A stretch of 64,000 bases of DNA from Buxus sempervirens (taxonomy: Eukaryota > Streptophyta > Magnoliopsida > Buxales > Buxaceae): NCBI GenBank assembly GCA_947561395.2, contig OX387185.1, positions 47,440,602-47,504,601 of the forward strand, written 5' to 3'. This document shows, piece after piece, positions 10,285 through 20,355 of the stretch. Numbering within the stretch: position 1 is the stretch's first letter; each line of letters starts with the position of its first letter. Position numbers and translations under genes: made by a program. Under the pieces are notes generated by a model. The model made no database searches. It was not told the origin of the DNA and worked only from the letters and a program-made list of their open reading frames with translations.

Positions 10285-11673
10285 ATAAGGGGGGTGGGGC
10301 CCCCCAATGAATACTGGCCGTGTCGTTCGGGCCGCAACTGCAATGTCGGCGACGAGGGCAGTGAATGAAATTGGACGCTGATTTGTCTACACAAAGAGAG
10401 ATCTGGTAAAGCTGCTTTTTGCTAGACTGAGGCACATAACAGCAATGAATTCGCGGAGTGTACCCAATTCTTTCTTTTATGGCTTTTTTGATGCGCCCTA
10501 AGCTGTAAGAATTATTTGTATCTGGTCCCCCTGGTGTGATTCCTGTATCATTATGGTGTTTAATTAAGACATAAGGAATTAAGATGCAAGTGTTAAGAGA
10601 TGCACATAAAACAATCGCAGAAATGTTATGATCTATGGATATTACCTTCTTTCGCAAGGGCTCGTAAGAGATTTGCCTTTCTCTTAAGCTCGAGTGCTTT
10701 TTCGAAGTAGCTGCGTTGGTCGAGGACAGACTTTGAACAGGTCCCGTGCTTCTCCCATTCATGTGACCAAAACCTGTAGCCGTCTCTACTGGGGCAGTTA
10801 AAGGATGGCCAACTCCTCTCCAGTTCGTCCCTCACGTTTCTGATCTGTTTATCAACGAGTAGTTTTGCTTTAATATGAAACGAACACAAAAGAGTTTTAC
10901 CCACAAAATAAAAAGGGGGAAATATTCATTATTCGTTGACAGCCCTATATTAAACTAGGTAAAATCACCCAAGGAAGATACGGATAAAGCTTGATCAAAA
11001 CTGTTGCTGGTAAGGTACTATCTACTACAGTTGTTAAAGAAATTTCAAATTCAGATTGGGGCCGATGTACACCGCCTCAAAGTCAACTGGGTAAACTCAA
11101 GTTACACAAATAGGCATTTCGTACAAGAAATCTATTAAAGATTAGAAGGTAGAAAAGGGATGGAGAAAACAAATCGAAACGAGTATGAGCATGTTTTGCC
11201 TGCGATTTATTAGACTCTACATTTCATTTTAATCATCCACATACATAACCCCAAAGGATTCAAAATTTATATATAGAACCTCGAATGACTGAAATGAGTA
11301 CTAAATGGAAAATAAGTACTTCATACGTCAAGTGGACTAAGATGACTGCTGTTGTCACAGTACGACGGGTCGGCTCCGCTTCTGTAGCTAGGCCAAAGCC
11401 CATGAACGTAGAAATCGTTTTCAGTTTCTGCCCACCCGCTGGGACGGCAGCAATGACCGTTCATGTTACAATAAGTTTCTGGCCACTGTAAACAAATTAA
11501 GCAGAAGGCAAGAAATATTAGGAGAAACCAATAAAAGCAAAAGATACGGTGGAAGGGAGGAACATGAGAGTTTGTTTCTCAACCTGCTGAGCAAAGGAGA
11601 AGAAATCGAAACCTTGTGCAACACATAGTGCTGCAAGTTGTACTACGAAAACCAGAAAGAGAACGGATTTCAT
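10274..11673 (-). CDS. S-like RNase T2 (secreted ribonuclease), last exon truncated by a retroposon
   Basis: Four exons on the minus strand: 11673-11584, 11485-11327, 10844-10646 and 10542-10274, all with GT..AG borders. Exon 1 encodes a signal peptide (MKSVLFLVFVVQLAALCVAQ) and the FDFFSFAQQ start typical of RNase LE-like enzymes. Exon 2 carries catalytic site 1, HGLWP, with the active His at about residue 58, plus several Cys for disulfides. Exon 3 carries catalytic site 2, FWSHEWEKHGTC, at about 108-119. Exon 4 encodes YSLGRIKKAI, a CVDKS..NFIHCP segment and the first copy of a duplicated tail module. The frame then enters the retroposon poly-A tract and stops after PPPLFFF, giving about 238 residues. 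These enzymes cleave single-stranded RNA, mostly in the secretory or vacuolar space, often in phosphate starvation or defence. All catalytic residues remain, but the conserved IEFPSF end is lost. Confidence 0.88.
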
Positions 11674-11842
11674 GGTTCTTTCAATCGGTGGGATATCCTT
11701 TGTTTTGGATTGATGTGTTTTGGTAACCCATGATGGAGCCATATATGTAAGCAAGAAGTCGATGATGTGGTTGGAATATGCGATCAAGTAGACCCCAGTT
11801 CCCAGTTGCTTGTTGAAAGCAACGTAAGCGCGTTCGTACAAT

Positions 11843-12015
11843 TGAAATCCTATGGATCTTTTATCTAGACTCCTTATGTGGATCCTCCACAAGATTATGC
11901 CATGTGCCCCTCGAATGGTGTAAATGTAACTTTCTTAGATGCTTCAAGGGATACATGGCACAATCTTGTGGAGGATCCACCTAAGGAGTCTAGATAAAGG
12001 ATCCACAGGATTTCA
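11843..12015. mobile_element. Foldback MITE upstream of the RNase gene
   Basis: About 63-bp arms that are near-perfect inverted repeats: GAAATCCTATGGATCTTTTA at the left and its complement, with a few changes, at the right, both including TCTAGACTCCTTA and GTGGATCCTCCACAAGATT. A 45-bp centre separates them. It lies about 170 bp upstream of the RNase start codon. I could not fix its target duplication or family. Confidence 0.8.
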
Positions 12016-12065
12016 ACTCACATTTGTAACATGATTCCATATATACTTAAAAAACCCCAGTTCCG

Positions 12066-12622
12066 ACTACAAAAATACGAGCTTTCACCGGCGGTAAGCT
12101 ACCGCCAGTGAAAGCTAGATTACCGCCGCCTCTCGCTCCTAAATAGCTTGACGCTAAAGGTTATAGCAGCGATAAATAATCTACCGCCGCTATTGCTCCA
12201 TCATTAGCGACGGTAATTTACCGCCATAAAAGTCATTTTCCTTTTTTTTAAAGAAATGGCCATTTAGGAGTGGTAGTGAGTTTACTGCCCCTAAAAGTTG
12301 TTTTCATTTTTCACTAAAAGTATTATTACCAATGGCTTCTTACTGCCGGAAACAAGTTTTTATTTGGCGGGAGCTTATCGCCAACTTGTTACCGGCAGTA
12401 GGCATATTAGGGGCGGTAAAACTTAATATAGCGGTGGTAGAGACCGCCGCTAAAGGCTATTTTGAGCTCAAAAAACTCAAGCCATATGTTTTTCGCGCGA
12501 AAAAAAATGATATATTAATTTTCAGGGACGGAAAGTGTAATTACAGCTGGTAATGGTGCTTTTAACGACGGAATTTGCTTACCGCCACTAAAAAACATCG
12601 CTAATTCTCCTCGTTTTTACTG
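12066..12622. mobile_element. Small non-autonomous DNA transposon with CACTA-like subterminal repeats
   Basis: The segment starts ACTACAAAAATACGAG and ends in a diverged inverse (CTCCTCGTTTTTACTG). It is filled with many copies of GGCGGTA and TACCGCC in both orientations, the dense subterminal repeat pattern of CACTA elements. No transposase frame is present. The flanks share CCCAGTT, which does not fit the 3-bp CACTA duplication, so the family call is tentative. Confidence 0.55.
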
Positions 12623-12639
12623 GGCCCAGTTGGGAAGCA

Positions 12640-13180
12640 GTTGTGGAAAATTGGAAGATCTCGAGTCATTTATATTTTAAAATGAAAAGAACTGATTTTA
12701 ATCCTGTTAATATTTTAGAATGGCTATAAAAGTTGGTTAAGGAAGATCTTTAGTCATTTATCTTGACAAAGTAATATGATTCCGTACTTAAAAATGTGAT
12801 ATATGATATATCTTTAGAATGGCTAATTAACTTTTGCTATTTGTTATTATTTTTTAGTTCTAAGCAAATTATAATTTATCCTAATAAATTTTTTCTTATT
12901 ACTTTTAGCTCCCATTAAAAATTATCCTAAAAATTGGAATTTACAATATAGAAGCAAGTTCGGATTCATTAAAGTGCGTTGTTAAAAGGAGATGGCAACA
13001 CCGGAGCGGATGTATTTTTTTTTTTATAATGAGAAAATTTTTAAAACTATCCATCACTGATTAAACATCTATTTACGTTTTCAACCTAAAAAGTCATCCC
13101 CAAAAAGCTAACAATTTCATTTGGAAAATTACATAACCAATATCAGGAAATTTTGTATAATGCAAAAATTAGGTAGATGG
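12640..13180. repeat. Dispersed repeat copy A, left part
   Basis: Aligned by eye with 49870-50540 (copy B) and in part with 52900-53135 (copy C). Shared stretches include AAAATGAAAAGAACTGATTT and GGAGATGGCAACACCGGAGC. Non-coding. It continues at 32157 after the 19-kb retrotransposon. The last five bases, GATGG (13176-13180), are the left target-site duplication. Confidence 0.85.
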
Positions 13181-13568
13181 TGTAGACACCCCAAATTGCA
13201 CAAACAATCATCAAAAATCATTATCTCCTGGAAGGCCAGCACAAAATTTGAAGAAAATACACTTTTACCTGTATCCGGATTGAGTATCCGGATACAAGTA
13301 CCCTTTCCCGTATCCGGATAGTCATACCGGATACGTGTGAGCCTTAGCGTATCCGGTACCATGTACCGGATACCTTAAGGCCCTTTGTTATCCGGTCTGA
13401 TATACCGGATACCTTAAGTTTGCTCAAAATTAGGGTTTTCCGAGAGCTTTTCACTTTTACCATCATGTCCCTCATTAAATGAGGGGAAATCGCGGAAATA
13501 ACCTTAGGGTTTAGGTTGGAGGGGTTCTAGACATTAAGTTGTGTCTACCAATGACCTTAGCCCTTGCC

Positions 13569-13576
13569 TATAAATA
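13569..13576 (+). promoter_or_regulatory. TATA box of the 5' LTR
   Basis: CCTATAAATAGGAG context, with the same sequence at 30274-30281 in the 3' LTR. Transcription should start near 13,600, leaving about 390 bp of U3 upstream. Confidence 0.75.
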
Positions 13577-15370
13577 GGAGCCTCCTCCTTGAGCAAATGG
13601 CACACAACTCTTGTTTTGAATTCTCGCAAAGAAGAACTCCAAGAGAAGAAGAAAACCGCTGTGGAATCGCCTCCAGCACTCAGGTAAGCCTCAACTTTTC
13701 TTTTTATTTTCTGTCTTTACATTCCTAGATCTAGATCTCTTCTTCTACCTTTCTGTAGTGTAAAGCCTTGTTTGTATGTGTGGAAATCCTTCCCCGGCTC
13801 AAAGTATCTCAAGACTCCCCTAGCCGTAAAACGTGAAGGCGGATCTAGGAGAAACGAGACTGGGGATTGACCCTAGTGCTAGAACCTATGTAGCATAAGG
13901 CCTTTTTGATTGATTGTAAACCGTTCCATATTCAAAGTACCCTTGATTATCTTAAAGAGAACAGAGGGAAACGATAATGGAACGGAACCCTAGGCTATGC
14001 TAGAACCTATTTTATTGAATCTATATGCATGTGTATAGATCTTGCTAGGTTTTTTTCACTTTTGCACACATATCACTATTTTGGCGGGGTAGGCTCATAT
14101 TTGGGGTTTATTGCATTTTTTGTGATAAAACTCAAATAAATGACCTCAATCAATTCTGAAATGCCTTTCGGATGATTTTAAAGCATTTGTGTTCATATTG
14201 CACGAATTTCATTTTTATCAATTTTCGGATTTGGTTTTTACTCAAAAATGGCTTAGCTTGACAGCACCTGTACCCTTACTTCGGACGCCCGTAACTTCAT
14301 CATCCGGATGAATTTTGGGGTGATTCCAGAACCATGGGAAAGGTGAGGCTGTCTAGTTTATGTCCACCAAATTTCATGAATTTCTATTTAGCCGATTTTT
14401 GACACCTCTCTGTCGAAGTTAAGTGGACAGTTCAGGTTCAAATACAGAACTTGTCACTTCGACGGACCGCCATGTGTTCGTTTTAAGTCCGATTCGAGGG
14501 GTTTTTATTTCTGAGTACTCCTTTTTGAGTCTATTTTCAAATCCAGTTGGTTTCATAATTTTTGGATTCCATTTGAATTATTGGTAGCCGATTTACTCAG
14601 AACTGCTCATTTGCATTTTTCTGGGTAAATCTGTGATCTTCGGGGCCTGTTCGGGAGACCACCCAAGGCACATCCGAAGGGATTTTTGTATGAGGCTAGT
14701 TTCTGTTGAAAGATGGCCATACATACTTCAATCACACCAAATTTCGTGGATTTCTATGTAGTGGATTTTTCTAGACAATTTTCCAAAGTTGCCCACTTAC
14801 TACTTTTAAAAATCCCCAACAGCAACTTCAAAGGAGCATAACTCCTGGATTTTTCATCGGAATGAAGTGAAATTTTGCATGAGACTCTTATTTACCCTAA
14901 TCTTTCAAATGGATTTGATTTGGTTCAATTTAGAATTGGATTTGAATGATTTCAATGCAAATGGCATACTTGTTACCGAATTTTCCGGATTTGATTTAAC
15001 TAGGTTTTATGCAACCTCTACTTTGATTTCCATCTCTTGAAATACTCCAGAAGTGATATTGACATAAGAGAGGATCTAAAATCCATTTAGATCTTCATGT
15101 GAAAATATCATACATTTGACCTTTTTCAAGGTTTCTCATGATTTTTAGCAAGCTTTCTTACTTTGTTTTTGCATGAACATACACTTGGCAACCACTTCGT
15201 GTGGATGAATGGGGGTGCCTAACACCTTCCCCCGTTCATAATCTAATCCCCTTACCCATCTCTGGATTTGATTTTCAAGTAGGGTTATTTTACCCTAGAA
15301 TGTGTCTTTTGGCTATTTTTGCCTACTTTTGTATCTTTGGTGTCCATTCTCACCCCAAAATCATGAATGG

Positions 15371-15380
15371 TGGCGACTCT
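15371..15380 (+). other. Ten-base copy of the primer-binding site inside U5
   Basis: TGGCGACTCT here equals the first ten bases of the true primer-binding site at 15455. It also occurs at 32075-32084 (3' LTR), 34900-34909 (solo LTR) and 27290-27299 (solo LTR of another family), each 55-81 bp before the LTR end. Confidence 0.85.
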
Positions 15381-15454
15381 CCCAATTTTTGCGTTGAGCC
15401 CGTGTGTTGACGGAGGGACGATCACCCCGGTGATTTTTTCCCATGTCTCACAAC

Positions 15455-15473
15455 TGGCGACTCTGCTGGGGAC
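15455..15473 (+). other. Primer-binding site, tRNA-Arg type
   Basis: TGGCGACTCTGCTGGGGAC starts two bases after the LTR. It is close to the complement of the 3' end of plant tRNA-Arg(ACG) (..CCCAGTGGAGTCG plus CCA), with two differences. tRNA-Arg priming is known for Ogre/Tat elements. Confidence 0.8.
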
Positions 15474-17274
15474 TTGTGGATTTAAGCCTATTTGTGTATA
15501 TTCATGCTTTTTCATCACTTTTGAATGCTTGCTATTTTGTTTACTTTATTGGTGTATATTGGTGTATTCTAAATCTGATTGGGATACTTTTAAATTTTAC
15601 ATGGATGAAGGCATGTGTGTATGCTTGGATATGCTAAGGATCATGTTTAGGGCCTTACCTTGTTGTGCATGCCTACTTGTTTTTGTTTGCCTTGTGTTAG
15701 GAGGTTCTTAGTGCCATGATTTGAGCATGAAAAATGATGAGCAAAAATCTGTAAATACAGTAGCCATTAGGATGGTTTTCTAGCATGCTTTACCTCATTA
15801 AAACACTTTTGTATCATGTCAAGTAGTTGCTAAATTTTTAGGCATTAATTTGGGGTATAAGGGAAGCACTTTTGAGCATGAAAATTCTGGAAATTTTAGT
15901 GTATATTTGGGGGATTTCAAGCATGTTTTACCTCATTGAAACACTTTGGTATCATGTCAAGTAGTGCTAAAATTTTAGGCTCCAATTTGGGGTAGAAATG
16001 GTACACTTTGAGCATGAAAAAGAGCATGAAATCTGGGATTTTAGGGAATGCTTTTGAGTTTCAAGCATGCTTACATGATTTAATGGTTGTTTGTAAAAAT
16101 GACATGTTTTGTATAACACTTTTTGGGCATGTAATATTTTTTGTGCATATTTGGTGCTTGCTTGCTTGTATTTAGCTTCATTATTTTGTCATATATGCCT
16201 TGGCTTGAAATTGAATGCATGGCTACGAAAAAGAGTGGCAAGGGGCTGGGACGTTGTGAATGTTACCACAATTTAAAATTGCACTTGAGCACTTGAAACA
16301 ATTTGCACAGCCTACCCTTTACCTATTAGGAAGTTGAACCATGAATGTGTGTAGCTTGGCGCACCGAGGTCGTGACTTCGGAAAGCGAAAGTGAAAACAT
16401 TTACCTTAGAATTTGGGTCAATGATGTGATGACAATGGGATCTGTGATTCGATTCCGGGCATCACTAGACTTGAGTTCTAAGTTGCCAATTAAGCCAAAA
16501 CCCAAAAACCATACGCTTGAAGGTGGAGAAACACGTTTTTGGCTAAAAGCACACAATTGCGTTTGGGGAATTGGGTGTAAATGTGGGAAGGCCGTTTGCA
16601 TGTTTTACAGGCCAAGGTATAATGTGCATACCATATTGAATGAAGGTAATACAAGGTGGCAAGGTAAAGCCATGTTCTTTTCCTAAATTTGGGGAATTTT
16701 GCAAGTATGATGTCCAAGCCCAATTTGGGGCAAGTTTTGAAGGTCAAATTAAGGTGAACATCAATTGGGAATGAAAAAAATCAAATCTGGTGAAAAAATG
16801 AGTCAAAAAGGGCCATTTCGGCAATAACCGGCAACTCAGGCCGGTTAATAACAGCTCTAATCATATCCGGTACATATTTCCGGATACAAAGACATATGCG
16901 GATATCCGGTTAGATTGACCGGATACAATAAGGCATATTCTTATCCGGAATAATATACCGGATACGTTCAAAAATGCACAAATTGGCTTTTCAGCCCAAG
17001 TTTTCAGAATAAAATGCCTAAAACACTGTGGATAATCCTTAGGCACCCCGAAAAGAACATAAGAAATGTTCCCAAAAATACAAAAAAAAAGAAGAAAAAC
17101 AAAAAAAGAATAAAATAAAATATTCTTTCAGGATTTAACCTAAGTTTGAAAATCAAAGAGGAAACCAAGGTGTCATATTTTTTGACACCAACTCAACTCA
17201 AACATATGTCAATCCAGCTTTAGAACTTGAAAATCTTCTAAAATGCGTCAGATTTCAAATAACAAAAAAAAAAA
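15474..17274 (+). other. Untranslated leader with a tandem repeat and a U3-like patch
   Basis: Non-coding leader. Between about 15,720 and 16,060 a unit of roughly 150-180 bp is repeated two to three times, marked by GAGCATGAAAA and CATGTCAAGTAGT. At 16,845-16,970 a cluster of seven TATCCGG/CCGGATA motifs repeats the pattern of the LTR U3. No gene seen. Confidence 0.7.
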
Positions 17275-17960
17275 GTGGGACACTTGGAAGCCCTAGAATA
17301 TTCCATGAGAACCTTGGTTGGTTATTTTTATCAATCAAATAAAAAAAAAATGAAAACCTTTGGTTGGTTATCAAAACATTTGTGGGATACTTGGATAGAG
17401 TATTCCAAGACACCTTTGGTTGGTTATTTTTATCAATCAAATCAAAACATTTGTGGGATACTTGGAAGCCCTAGAATATTCCAAGACACCTTTGATTGGT
17501 TATTTTTATCAATCAAATCAAAACATTTGTGGGATACTTGGATAGAATATTCCAAGACACCTTTGGTTGGTTATTTTTATCAATCAAATCAAAACATTTG
17601 TGGGATACTTGGATAGAGTAGTCCAAGACACCTTTGGTTGGTTATTTTTATCAATCAAATCAAAACATTTGTGGGATACTTGGATAGAGTAGTCCAAGAC
17701 ACCTTTGGTTGGTTATTTTTATCAATCAAATCAAAACATTTGTGGGATACTTGGATAGAGTAGTCCAAGACACCTTTGGTTGATTATTTTTTAAAAAAAT
17801 GGGACACTTGGAAGCCCTAGAATATTCCAAGATGCCTTTGGTTGGTTATTTTTATCAATCAAATCAAAAAAAAAATGAAAACCTTGGTTGGTTATTTTTA
17901 TCAATCAAATCAAAAAAAATTGGGACCCTTGGAAGCCCTAGAATATTCCAACTCAAAACA
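17275..17960 (+). repeat. 71-bp tandem repeat in the retrotransposon leader
   Basis: About nine copies of a unit with GGGATACTTGG, CCAAGACACCTTTGGTTGG and TTATTTTTATCAATCAAATC. Central copies from 17,519 to 17,800 are nearly identical and spaced 71 bp apart. Outer copies are variable, with A-rich joints. Because all reading frames stay partly open, the array yields spurious ORFs. Confidence 0.92.
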
Positions 17961-18150
17961 AAAAAAAAACAAAAAAAAACAAAAAAATTTTTCTGGCTGG
18001 TGTTCACCTAACCTACTGGTTTACATATATAGGGGTGTGACTCAAGTTAAGTGGAAACTAACATGTTCTATTCATTTTTTTCCCTCAGGTACATTCAACC
18101 CAGGTGCACTTGCAATCATTGCTCCAGTAACTAGATCCAAAGCAAGAACA

Positions 18151-20355
18151 ATGAATACTGAAGAGAACCAAGCCCAAGCTACCGTCCCTGCTCAGGACTT
18201 TACTCAACTGCAGGAGCAAGTGGCCGGTCTGGCCAAAATGCTGGGGGACCTACTGGCGGCTCAGGCCCAACAGGCCCAAGCCCCGAACCAGGCATCTACT
18301 TCCCATCAGGCACCACCACCTCAGGCCTACATTCCGCCTCCGGTTCAGCCCATGCCTGAGCCCATTTCTGAACCAGTCCCTGAACCCATTCTGATCAGGG
18401 AAAATATGGCGGAGTCTGAGAAAGAACTGGAAAAAGAAAAGGCAAGGGATGAGATGGAAAGGAAAATGCTGCTGAGGATAGAAAGAATCCAGGCAGAGCT
18501 GAAAGAGGTGAAGGGGGGAGGCAGCCATGCAGGCACCACCTTTGAAGACCTGTGCATGTACCCGGACGTCTGTCTACCGGCTAAGTTCAGGTGCCCAGAC
18601 TTCGATAAATTTGATGGCACGGGCTGCCCATTGAGCCATCTGAAATTATACTGCGGGGCCCTGTGCCAGTTTGGCCGGGACGATGGAATACTGATCCAGC
18701 TCTTCCAGAGGAGTCTGACCGGGTCAGCCCTTCGGTGGTTCGCTACAGTGGACCATGGAAGAATCAGGAGGTGGAAGGACCTAGCCGACGCTTTCCTGGA
18801 CCAATATAAGTTCAACTCGGAGATCGTGCCAGACCGGTACGACATGATGAGGATGACCAAGGGGAAAGATGAACCGGTACGGCAGTACGCCAAGAGATGG
18901 AGAGAGGCCGCCTCCCAGGTCAGGCCACCTATGCAAGAGCCGGAGATGATCTCCACATTTATGGGCACACTAGGGCAGCCCTTTTACAACCATCTGGTGG
19001 GCCAGATCACCACCAACTTTACAGCCCTGGTGCAGGTGGCTGACCGGATCGAAGAAGGGGTCAGGTCAGGAAGGCTGATAGACTACTCTACTTTGACTGG
19101 GCAGTCTGAGTCCTCGGCCTCCATGGCCCAGAAGAAAGGGGCCGGATTCAAAAAGACGGGGGCCCGAAAAGAAGGGGAGGTGAACCTAGTCCAGGCTCCT
19201 CCAGCCAAGAAGCCACTGCACGTCAACATCTCTGCACCCCAACAGGCCCAGCAGGCCCAGCAGTCGTACCAGACCCCGCTGAATGTCAACTTCCCTCCCT
19301 CTGTGCCAGCTAACACAAGGAGGACTTTTTCTAAGGAGGAGCGGGATGCCTGGTTCGCAGCAAGAAAGAACCGGGTTTTCACCCCTCTACCCATATCTCT
19401 TTCCCAACTATTGCCAACCCTGCTAAAGGGTGAGTACTTGACTCTGAAAGAGCCCAACCCGAATGCCACCAGGGGGAGGAATTTTGACACATCGGTCACC
19501 TGTGATTTCCACATGGGTGCACCGGGGCATTCTACAGATACCTGCTGGGTATTGAAGCATGCGGTCCAGGACCTGTTGGACCAGAAGGCTTTGGTCTTTA
19601 ACACTGCTGCACCCGCCCCGTCGGGGAATGATATTGGGCAGAATCCTCTGCCTTACCACAATGGGGCAGGCCCATCCAACTCCATCACGGCCATATCCAC
19701 CACCAGAAGGGCCTTTGACCCATCACAGCTCATAGCCCCTGTGGGGACCACAGTCCAGGTCCGATTTTTCCCAGAAGAGGAAGAGGAGGAGATCAACATG
19801 GTCTCTCAAAAAAATAATAATCTTGCTGCTGAGGACATAAGTTCCTCTCTAAACCGGGTCTCTTCACTCATGGCCCAGATGAATACTGCAAGGCCCGCAT
19901 TGGTCTTCAATTGCAGTCCACCCACTTATTCTCCATCCAAGCCGTCTAAGGCTCCACTGGTCATCAATCTTGACCCCACCACTGCTTCCATCACTTCTTC
20001 TGTCCCCACCAAATCCAAACTTCAACCCCTGGTTGTAAATGTGCAGCCAGCCCATACTATCCCTAAACCGGCCCATACATCCCGGTCCAGACTCCAGCCA
20101 CTAGTGGTTGACATCCCTAAATTAGCCTATTCAGAGGCCGCTGTACCATGGAACTACAGCGAGGGAATCACGGCTACGGTTCCAATGGTCAGGAACCAGA
20201 ACCAGGAGGAGGTGAACCTCATGACGAGGTCAGGGAGATGTGCAGGGGGTGAAGAGAAAGAAAAAGAGACAGAAGTGGAAAAAGAAAAAATAGAAAAAGA
20301 AAATGAAAAAAGAAAACAGAAGGGAAAAAATAAAGTGGGAGAAGACACCCCCTAG
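18151..20355 (+). CDS. Gag polyprotein of the Tat-like element
   Basis: I take the ATG at 18151 as the start. The same frame is open upstream to 17842, but only through the 71-bp repeat array. A pyrimidine-rich stretch ending CCCTCAG at about 18,088 could be a splice acceptor just before it. The protein has about 734 residues. Residues 1-100 are Gln/Ala/Pro-rich, then a charged helical stretch, then the capsid region at about 134-310 (FDKFDGTGCP, LTGSALRWF, QYAKRWREAA). A knuckle-like CDFHMGAPGHSTDTC lies at 451-465. The C-terminal 40 residues are a Glu/Lys run. Gag packages the element RNA into particles. The frame ends in TAG at 20353-20355, and the protease follows in the same frame. Confidence 0.9.
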   Translation: MNTEENQAQATVPAQDFTQLQEQVAGLAKMLGDLLAAQAQQAQAPNQASTSHQAPPPQAYIPPPVQPMPEPISEPVPEPILIRENMAESEKELEKEKARDEMERKMLLRIERIQAELKEVKGGGSHAGTTFEDLCMYPDVCLPAKFRCPDFDKFDGTGCPLSHLKLYCGALCQFGRDDGILIQLFQRSLTGSALRWFATVDHGRIRRWKDLADAFLDQYKFNSEIVPDRYDMMRMTKGKDEPVRQYAKRWREAASQVRPPMQEPEMISTFMGTLGQPFYNHLVGQITTNFTALVQVADRIEEGVRSGRLIDYSTLTGQSESSASMAQKKGAGFKKTGARKEGEVNLVQAPPAKKPLHVNISAPQQAQQAQQSYQTPLNVNFPPSVPANTRRTFSKEERDAWFAARKNRVFTPLPISLSQLLPTLLKGEYLTLKEPNPNATRGRNFDTSVTCDFHMGAPGHSTDTCWVLKHAVQDLLDQKALVFNTAAPAPSGNDIGQNPLPYHNGAGPSNSITAISTTRRAFDPSQLIAPVGTTVQVRFFPEEEEEEINMVSQKNNNLAAEDISSSLNRVSSLMAQMNTARPALVFNCSPPTYSPSKPSKAPLVINLDPTTASITSSVPTKSKLQPLVVNVQPAHTIPKPAHTSRSRLQPLVVDIPKLAYSEAAVPWNYSEGITATVPMVRNQNQEEVNLMTRSGRCAGGEEKEKETEVEKEKIEKENEKRKQKGKNKVGEDTP

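Larger units (their letters stand above)
13181..15452 (+). repeat. 5' LTR
   Basis: Begins TGTAGACACCCCAAATTGCA and ends CCATGTCTCACA. The first 200 bases of U3 hold an array of TATCCGG/CCGGATA motifs. The TATA box is at 13569-13576. The R/U5 part carries GGTGCCTAACACCTTCCCC and a ten-base copy of the primer-binding site at 15371-15380. It is near-identical to the 3' LTR over its first 1.75 kb and clearly more diverged after about 14,940. Confidence 0.95.

Noticed and set aside
11674-11892. Upstream extension of RNase exon 1
   Set aside because: The open frame continues into the MITE, but the signal peptide starts cleanly at the ATG at 11673-11671.
12066-12622. Confident CACTA assignment
   Set aside because: The subterminal repeats fit, but the flanking shared 7 bases do not match a 3-bp duplication, so I kept the family tentative.
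17842-18150. Upstream extension of gag
   Set aside because: It runs through the 71-bp repeat array and poly-A joints. The composition change at 18,120 and the possible splice acceptor favour the ATG at 18151.
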